A stretch of DNA of 22,395 nucleotides from Mycoemilia scoparia (Eukaryota; Kickxellomycota; Kickxellomycetes; Kickxellales; Kickxellaceae), in assembly GCA_027575805.1 (NCBI GenBank), contig JANBPU010000259.1, positions 1 through 22,395 of the forward strand. Reading direction: 5' to 3'. Every line of letters starts with the position of its first letter. Position 1 is the first letter of the stretch. This document shows positions 17,801-22,395 of this stretch, piece after piece. The position numbers were made by a program, and so were the translations under genes. Below the pieces are notes generated by a model. It was given only the letters and a program-made list of their open reading frames with translations, searched no databases and was not told the origin of the DNA.

Positions 17801-18038
17801 AGAATACTTTTTGACTTTATATATTCAAGCGGCCTCTCCATACTACTACTACTACTAATACTGCTATTATAGAGCTCAGAGTCAAAATATTCATATGCAA
17901 CTGTAAATACAGATAAACATTGATGACTCTAGACTCGTAATTGCATACCATCTCTTTCATTATATTAGTAGCTGCTACATCGAAGCTTATACAGACACAC
18001 ACACACACAGATCCAAATATAGCAAATAAAAGACCATT
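14834..18038. other. 3.2-kb gene-free region upstream of the receptor gene
   Basis: No convincing gene. Simple repeats: a TC run near 15762-15780, a long polypyrimidine tract at 16335-16418, a CAG run near 17447-17462, an AG-rich tract near 17510-17540 and an AC run at 17995-18009. TATA-like strings occur at 15108-15117 (TATAAAAAGG) and about 17818-17824. Short frames (15473-15721, 16096-16332, 16815-17174) lack motifs and promoter support. The 3' end is presumably the promoter and 5' UTR of the receptor; the rest could hold regulatory DNA or a non-coding transcript, which cannot be seen from sequence. Confidence 0.5.
16335..16418 (+). repeat. Polypyrimidine tract (CTT/CTC/TTC repeats)
   Basis: About 84 nt almost only C and T on the plus strand, with imperfect CTC and CTT trinucleotide repeats. 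On the minus strand it reads as a Glu-rich 42-codon ORF (16291-16419), which is probably a by-product of the repeat. Confidence 0.75.
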
Positions 18039-20318
18039 ATGAGCACCACAACAACCACCGGTGCAAGTGGCAATGAAGGCGGAGGCCAAGCAGCAGGCCA
18101 ACTCCACCTTGGCACTGGGGCCATGTACTACAACGTCGTCCATGCACGAATCGAAGGACTAATCCAAACCATCACGGCCCTGTGTATCCTAAACATCCCA
18201 CTTTGCTTAATAGTGATAGCCACCGTAATAATATATTCCCGGCGGCACGATATGGTAGACCGCGTATCGTTTCGACTATCAGCAACCATAGCCTTTGCCG
18301 ACATGATGTATTCGATAATCCAACTGCTTGTAAACAACGAGAGTTTTACCGACAAATTAAGCGAATTGCAGCTCCGGGCCCTGTTCTTTTTTCATCTCCT
18401 GGGGTTCAATGCCCTGATATTTGTATCCACATGTATTGCGTTCCACTTGCATTTGACGGCGCTTTTGAATAAGCAGGCGTTGGCGCGGCGATGCAGCCCG
18501 TGGTACGAGCTGGTGTCCTGGGCGCTGGCGCTGGCGATTTCTCAGGCCATGTTTTATGTCTACGACCGGTGTCTTAAATTCAGAGGACTCAACATAATAA
18601 TAATGGCGGATCGGTCGCTTTCGCATATGAGAATGACCATTTGGCTGATGTACTGCTGGTGCGCCATTGCGCTGTTGTACTGTGTGTTTGTTTGTGTGTT
18701 GGTTATCTTTCGTTTGTTGCCGATCTGGAAACGAGTCAGCCAGAATTCCTTCACGGTGCCTGAGCCTAACGGCAACGGCGGTGGGGATTTTGGTAACCCA
18801 GAGCCATTGGATAACTCGTTGTTGTCTAGTGGTGGTGGCGGCGGCGGTGGCGGTCGGTTTACTTCTACAGACTTTAATTCTCAGTTTTCTGGATCTAAAA
18901 TCCATAGCAGTGGTGGTCCTGGATTTATACCATCTTCACAATTGCTTTGTCGAAAGAGCGGTGGTAGAAGAGGGAAACGGACCAATATAAATGAACGACG
19001 GCGGCGAGAAATTCGGTTTGCTGTGTTTAGGATTGCGCTGTACAGTATTACGCCCATAGTTTCGACATGTATTATGCCGATTTATCTGACGGTATTGAAT
19101 CCAAGCATCTCGTTGGCCAACGTTACGGTGTTGTTACCAAATTTGGGGGGCCTGCTTAATTTTACGATATTTATTATTAACCCCCAGTTGGATCCGATGT
19201 GGAGGTATGTGAGAAAAAAGCTGGGGCAGGTTGTTAGATGCCAGTTTGAAAAGGGTTTGCCAAAACATACCAGAGTTAGAGATGATTCGGTGACCTCTCC
19301 AAACGTTGCTCGTGTTGGTGGTTCTAACAAAAACAGTCCAAGGTTTGACCAGGGCTGTGGTAGCATTTTGGCCGCTGGCACAGCTACTACTGGTGGTGGT
19401 TGTTGTGGATTTCGCGAAGATTGTGTCGAAAAGAGTAAAGCTGTTGAAGATGTGATCTTGGTTGATGACCAAGCTCATGATCTATTTGAAAATCAGAATC
19501 ATGGTGAGGGAACCACAAACAATCATTTTGGTAACGAAGGTGGAGGTTACAAACATCCCCGTCCTTCTTCTGCTTCAACAAATTCTCTATCATCGTCCTC
19601 TTTATCTGCCGGATCGTCGTATACGAATAATGGTAGAGGATGGAGTGGCAGAAATAGCAGGAAAAGAGGAGATTCTTTGGTAGATCCAAAGAAATGGTAT
19701 TCGGTCAGATTCAATAGTGTCGATGAGCCTATTGATAGAAGCACTCATATGAATACAAGCACGCTTGTATCACCTATTATATGTTCGGGTGAAGAAGAAA
19801 ACAATGACGCTGATAGCGATGATGGGCCTGTGATGGCTCCTTTAGGTACTCCAGCCGATGTTAGTCCTGTATCTAAAATAGATAACTCCTCCTCGGATTG
19901 TGACCTGTTGTTACAGCGACTTCGCAACTACAGTATGGGCAATTACACACAACAGCAACCATCAACATCACCACCACCACATAGAAATCTAAATAGCAGC
20001 GACAGTGTAAAGGAGATGCTGCAACCTTCTACTATTGTAAATCCAAATGTTAATAGTGTATTTGGTTACGAATCCACTGATAATCTTGGCAATAGTAGTG
20101 GTAGTAATATTATTGAACATTACTCCACAATGGCTAACAATATACCACCACTGCTGCCACTGCAAAACGAACCTCTATTCCATGTATCTAGTTCAAAAAG
20201 TCCCACGATGCTTCCACGCGCTGTCATTAATAACGGCAGCAATAAGAATGATGGCTACCATTATAATCCAGTAGTCAATATTCCTTCTAACAAAAGAGTA
20301 GCTCGTCGTCTAGTATAA
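18039..20318 (+). CDS. Seven-transmembrane G-protein-coupled receptor-like protein
   Basis: A 759-aa intronless frame. Seven hydrophobic helices are visible at about 45-67, 79-99, 113-137, 157-175, 200-226, 327-351 and 361-382. Helix 2 carries RLSATIAFADMM, resembling the L-x3-A-x-AD motif of rhodopsin-like and cAMP-receptor-like GPCRs. Helix 7 ends FIINPQLDPMW, an NP motif in the place of NPxxY, followed by a basic helix-8-like stretch (RYVRKKLGQ). The third intracellular loop is long, about 100 residues, with a Gly run and a basic RRGKRTNINERRRRE end just before helix 6. The C-terminal tail is about 370 residues, rich in Ser, Asn and Gly, with no further helices. This fits fungal Git3/cAMP-receptor-like GPCRs, but the exact class and ligand cannot be assigned. 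No signal peptide. The ATG follows an AC-rich 5' region; an inverted MITE pair lies 250 bp past the stop. Confidence 0.87.
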   Translation: MSTTTTTGASGNEGGGQAAGQLHLGTGAMYYNVVHARIEGLIQTITALCILNIPLCLIVIATVIIYSRRHDMVDRVSFRLSATIAFADMMYSIIQLLVNNESFTDKLSELQLRALFFFHLLGFNALIFVSTCIAFHLHLTALLNKQALARRCSPWYELVSWALALAISQAMFYVYDRCLKFRGLNIIIMADRSLSHMRMTIWLMYCWCAIALLYCVFVCVLVIFRLLPIWKRVSQNSFTVPEPNGNGGGDFGNPEPLDNSLLSSGGGGGGGGRFTSTDFNSQFSGSKIHSSGGPGFIPSSQLLCRKSGGRRGKRTNINERRRREIRFAVFRIALYSITPIVSTCIMPIYLTVLNPSISLANVTVLLPNLGGLLNFTIFIINPQLDPMWRYVRKKLGQVVRCQFEKGLPKHTRVRDDSVTSPNVARVGGSNKNSPRFDQGCGSILAAGTATTGGGCCGFREDCVEKSKAVEDVILVDDQAHDLFENQNHGEGTTNNHFGNEGGGYKHPRPSSASTNSLSSSSLSAGSSYTNNGRGWSGRNSRKRGDSLVDPKKWYSVRFNSVDEPIDRSTHMNTSTLVSPIICSGEEENNDADSDDGPVMAPLGTPADVSPVSKIDNSSSDCDLLLQRLRNYSMGNYTQQQPSTSPPPHRNLNSSDSVKEMLQPSTIVNPNVNSVFGYESTDNLGNSSGSNIIEHYSTMANNIPPLLPLQNEPLFHVSSSKSPTMLPRAVINNGSNKNDGYHYNPVVNIPSNKRVARRLV

Positions 20319-20333
20319 ACTTTTCCTTGAATT

Positions 20334-20358
20334 ATTATTATTATTATTATTACTATTA
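20334..20358 (+). repeat. ATT trinucleotide microsatellite
   Basis: An (ATT)n run of about eight units with one interruption near its end (ATTACTATT), in the presumed 3' UTR of the receptor gene. Confidence 0.75.
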
Positions 20359-20567
20359 CGTATGCTTATTTTTGTGTTTTTATAATACCATCTTGCCTTT
20401 TTTATATCTCAATCCCTTCATAAATCATCATGTCAATTAGGTTCTATTTTCTTTCTTTTTTCGAGTATTTATCTTTTTATATTCATCATTAATTCATTTT
20501 ATTCATGACATTTTGTAGTCATTGACAAATATATACACTATTTACGGCCAGTGTACTATAATTAAAT

Positions 20568-20660
20568 ACATGGGTTAATGATTTTTGAAGGGGGTGAATG
20601 TTTATAGGCATAATCACAGCCAAGTGAGCGACTAATCCTTCAAAAAATAGTCGCCCATAT
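20568..20660 (-). mobile_element. Shortened MITE-like element, copy 4, inverted
   Basis: A 93-bp relative of the 108-bp element in the opposite orientation. Its reverse complement contains the same centre (TTGGCTGTGATTATGCC) and the same termini (ATATGGGCGACTATT, AATCATTAACCCATG). About 15 bp of the internal part are missing and it is the most diverged copy. Confidence 0.7.
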
Positions 20661-20764
20661 GGGTAATAATTTTTGAAGGGTGAAAGTTTACTAGTAAAAC
20701 TGGACATCTACTTAGCTGTGATTGCCCCTATAATCATTCACCCTTCAAAAATTATTACCCATAT
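20657..20764 (+). mobile_element. MITE-like element, copy 5
   Basis: A full 108-bp unit, ATATGGGTAATAATT to AATTATTACCCATAT, with near-perfect terminal inverted repeats of about 28 bp. It shares the ATAT at 20657-20660 with copy 4, so the two form a head-to-head pair meeting at CCCATATGGG. It closely resembles copy 1 (both have TTTACTAGTAAAACTGG). Confidence 0.85.
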
Positions 20765-21102
20765 TGTTAAACAAAGCCATCATCTACTCAACAGAATCCC
20801 CCCTTCTAATACTTTTTTCCTTTTCTATATTATTTCTACCATCTCACCCTATTTAGACAGAAACATGCGTTTCCTAATCACTTTGGCAAAATATCAATAT
20901 CTATGTTAATATCTTCTTACCGTTTGCAAATGTAAAAGTATAATAATCATAAAATTACATTATCAAGTGTTTTTATGGTTTTATGGTTTTATTCAAATGA
21001 CCACAATCAAAATATTGCAGCTTTAAAAACAAAACTTGCCTAAATGACAGTTTTATTCAAACAACCGCAATCAAAATATCATGGCTTTAAAAACAAAACC
21101 GC
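20765..21102. other. Convergent intergenic region
   Basis: Between the MITE pair and the stop of the 376-aa gene. Apart from the 61-bp direct repeat described separately, no feature is supported. Confidence 0.45.
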
Positions 21103-21109
21103 CTACATG
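20985..21109. repeat. Two direct copies of a 61-bp repeat at the gene's 3' end
   Basis: 20985-21046 and 21049-21109 share TTTTATTCAAA, AATCAAAATAT and GCTTTAAAAACAAAAC, at roughly 80% identity by eye. The second copy includes the stop codon and final residues of the 376-aa gene on the minus strand, so the first looks like a duplication of the gene's extreme 3' end. Confidence 0.7.
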
Positions 21110-22233
21110 TTAGTATGGCGGTGCTTTATGGCTTGCATTATGCGTCCAGAGAAAGACCTGTGAATGGGCTGTGTCTGTTGTCCTTCTTCTTGATGATCAA
21201 GGATGGCATGGGGAGCACGAGGCTCTGGCCGATCAAGGATGGCATGGGGAGCATGAGGCTCTGGCCGATCATTAGATTTCTGTTCAACTATTTCCACATC
21301 ATGGATTTCAGCGGTATATCCCAGGCCTATAGCCACACTCTTCGTTTCGATCTTCTTCACCATCTTTGCACTTTGGACGCTTGCTTGTTTTTTGTAGTGG
21401 TCAACAACAGTATTGATGTCCTTAATTACTACATCCAAGGCAATGGTGGTAAGTTGGATAGGGATTTCAAGGAGCATTGATGCTTTGTCCAAATTATTTT
21501 TTAGTTCATCGAGTAAATTGGAAATTGTGTCATAAAAGTCATCACTTGGAGGTTCAGTTTTGGTATGAGTAGAAGACTCATCTGAATTCAAGTTTGAATT
21601 CAAATAAGGTAGGCACAGTACCTTGACAGGAAGAGTATCTTCAAAACCATCACTTGGAGGTTCAGTTTTGGTATGAGTAGAAGACTCATCTAAATTCAAG
21701 TTTGAATTCAAATCAGGTAGGCGCTGTACCTTGACAGGAAGAGTATCTTGTCCAAAAACGAACAGATTTTGCTTAACAACTTCAGCACAACAGTACATGT
21801 ACGCCCATGCTGATAGCCTTTTATGAGCCAGGTCATCATTGCTGATATCTGTTTGTTCAGTGCTCTTAACATTCATGTCATCATTGCTGATACCTGCCTT
21901 TTCAATTTCTGCAACAAGCTTGGCTGCTCTGCTTAAAAGTACAAGAGCAAACGCTTGCAAGGTAGCTTTCTGCCCGCGGTATGGAATTTTTTTTAAGGTT
22001 GTGTTATCTTTGAGGTTTTGTGCAGCCATTGAGATGTTTTCAATAACATGCTGTAGGCTTTTAACTCCAAATCCTTCACAATTCTTGAGCTTATTAGAGA
22101 AGGTGTTAGACAAAGAAGCCAAATCATTTTCAATTTGCTTTATTTCTTCCACTGACAGCTTTTTACCACCCTGAGTAACTTGTCTGAAAAAGGATATAAT
22201 ACGATTGATGATTTGAGAAGCTGTTCCTTGCAT
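21103..22233 (-). CDS. 376-aa helical protein of unknown function with internal repeats
   Basis: The ATG at 22233 (MQGTASQIINRIISFFRQVT) is chosen because a TATATAAA box lies 67 bp upstream; the frame stays open further upstream to 22386, but that part overlaps the box. Residues 1-160 look largely helical (EIKQIENDLASLSNTFSNKL, LQAFALVLLSRAAKLVAEIE). Residues 163-198 and 199-234 are two copies of a 36-residue unit (DTLPVKV...LPDLNSNLN...THTKTEPPSD). A second helical part spans about 235-315. Residues 322-345 hold two copies of DRPEPHAPHAIL. The end is basic (GRIMQAIKHRHTNM). No signal peptide, no membrane segment and no known catalytic motif. I do not recognise a family. The NNDD/SNDD-containing linker (115-135) also looks duplicated (GISNDDM, DISNDDL). 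Confidence 0.72.
   Translation of the reverse strand: MQGTASQIINRIISFFRQVTQGGKKLSVEEIKQIENDLASLSNTFSNKLKNCEGFGVKSLQHVIENISMAAQNLKDNTTLKKIPYRGQKATLQAFALVLLSRAAKLVAEIEKAGISNDDMNVKSTEQTDISNDDLAHKRLSAWAYMYCCAEVVKQNLFVFGQDTLPVKVQRLPDLNSNLNLDESSTHTKTEPPSDGFEDTLPVKVLCLPYLNSNLNSDESSTHTKTEPPSDDFYDTISNLLDELKNNLDKASMLLEIPIQLTTIALDVVIKDINTVVDHYKKQASVQSAKMVKKIETKSVAIGLGYTAEIHDVEIVEQKSNDRPEPHAPHAILDRPEPRAPHAILDHQEEGQQTQPIHRSFSGRIMQAIKHRHTNM
21195..21266 (-). repeat. 36-nt tandem repeat x2 in coding sequence
   Basis: Two 36-nt units starting GATCAAGGATGGCATGGGGA on the plus strand, differing at one base (GCACGAG/GCATGAG). They code DRPEPRAPHAIL and DRPEPHAPHAIL on the minus strand. Confidence 0.85.
21532..21747 (-). 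repeat. 108-nt tandem repeat x2 in coding sequence
   Basis: Two adjacent 108-nt units code residues 163-198 and 199-234 of the 376-aa protein. They differ at a few positions only (for example VQRLPD/VLCLPY, SNLNL/SNLNS), so the duplication is recent and in frame. Confidence 0.85.
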
Positions 22234-22299
22234 TGAGAGAATATGATAGAAATGAAAGAGTGTCGAGGAAGAATCTGGGATGGGTTGGAATGCTTGGGG

Positions 22300-22307
22300 T
22301 TTATATA
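22300..22307 (-). promoter_or_regulatory. TATA box of the 376-aa gene
   Basis: TATATAAA read on the minus strand, 67 bp upstream of the chosen ATG at 22233. It decides the start: the longer frame would translate through this box. Confidence 0.6.
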
Positions 22308-22395
22308 CATTTTCAGTGTACTGCAAAATAGAGAAGAAAGCTTCCTCCAAAATTGATTGGTAGGTAATGATATCAACTATACACAAATGGTATAA

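Noticed and set aside
18128..19927. Many ORFs on both strands inside the receptor gene
   Set aside because: Shadow frames of the 759-aa receptor; none has independent support.
22234..22386. N-terminal extension of the 376-aa protein to residue 427
   Set aside because: The extension would read through a TATATAAA box and has a different composition; the ATG at 22233 is the better start.

Overview
The window looks like a gene-sparse, AT-rich stretch of nuclear DNA from an early-diverging fungus, most likely Mucoromycota (Mucorales-like). The reasons are GT-AG introns of about 80-120 nt, TATA boxes 65-115 bp upstream of several start codons, an oligosaccharyltransferase WBP1/OST48 gene with a C-terminal dilysine tail, a FAM32A-like gene ending in DIPKVGPG, and an intronless seven-helix receptor. 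The phylum is inferred from gene content only. No rRNA, tRNA, CRISPR array or bacterial-type operon was seen.

Layout: (1) 1-2832 is a 2.1-kb block with an F-box/leucine-rich-repeat-like gene (minus strand) enclosed by long inverted repeats; the outer 156 nt of each arm match with only 3 mismatches and no gaps. (2) 3327-3765 holds a TATA box, a small very basic 96-aa ORF and two small hairpins after its stop. (3) 4232-7362 is the conserved core: WBP1/OST48 (minus) and FAM32A (plus, four exons) diverge from a 551-bp intergenic region with two CACGTG boxes. (4) 7186-14833 is accessory DNA: 108-bp MITE-like elements (one inside FAM32A intron 3), three copies of an unrecognised 198-aa gene, decayed coding fragments and a 325-aa protein with a PD-(D/E)XK-like residue pattern and an acidic 12-residue-repeat tail. 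(5) 14834-18038 is a long non-coding stretch rich in simple repeats. (6) 18039-20318 is the 759-aa receptor gene, followed by an inverted pair of the MITE elements. (7) 21103-22233 is a 376-aa helical protein of unknown function with internal 36-aa and 12-aa repeats and a clear TATA box.

The genes do not form a pathway. WBP1 acts in N-glycosylation in the ER, FAM32A homologues are linked to the spliceosome, and the receptor is a membrane protein. The rest appears to be lineage-specific or repeat-borne. The points most worth following up are the triplicated 198-aa family with its MITE-bounded duplication, the nuclease-like 325-aa gene, and the F-box gene inside the inverted repeat.
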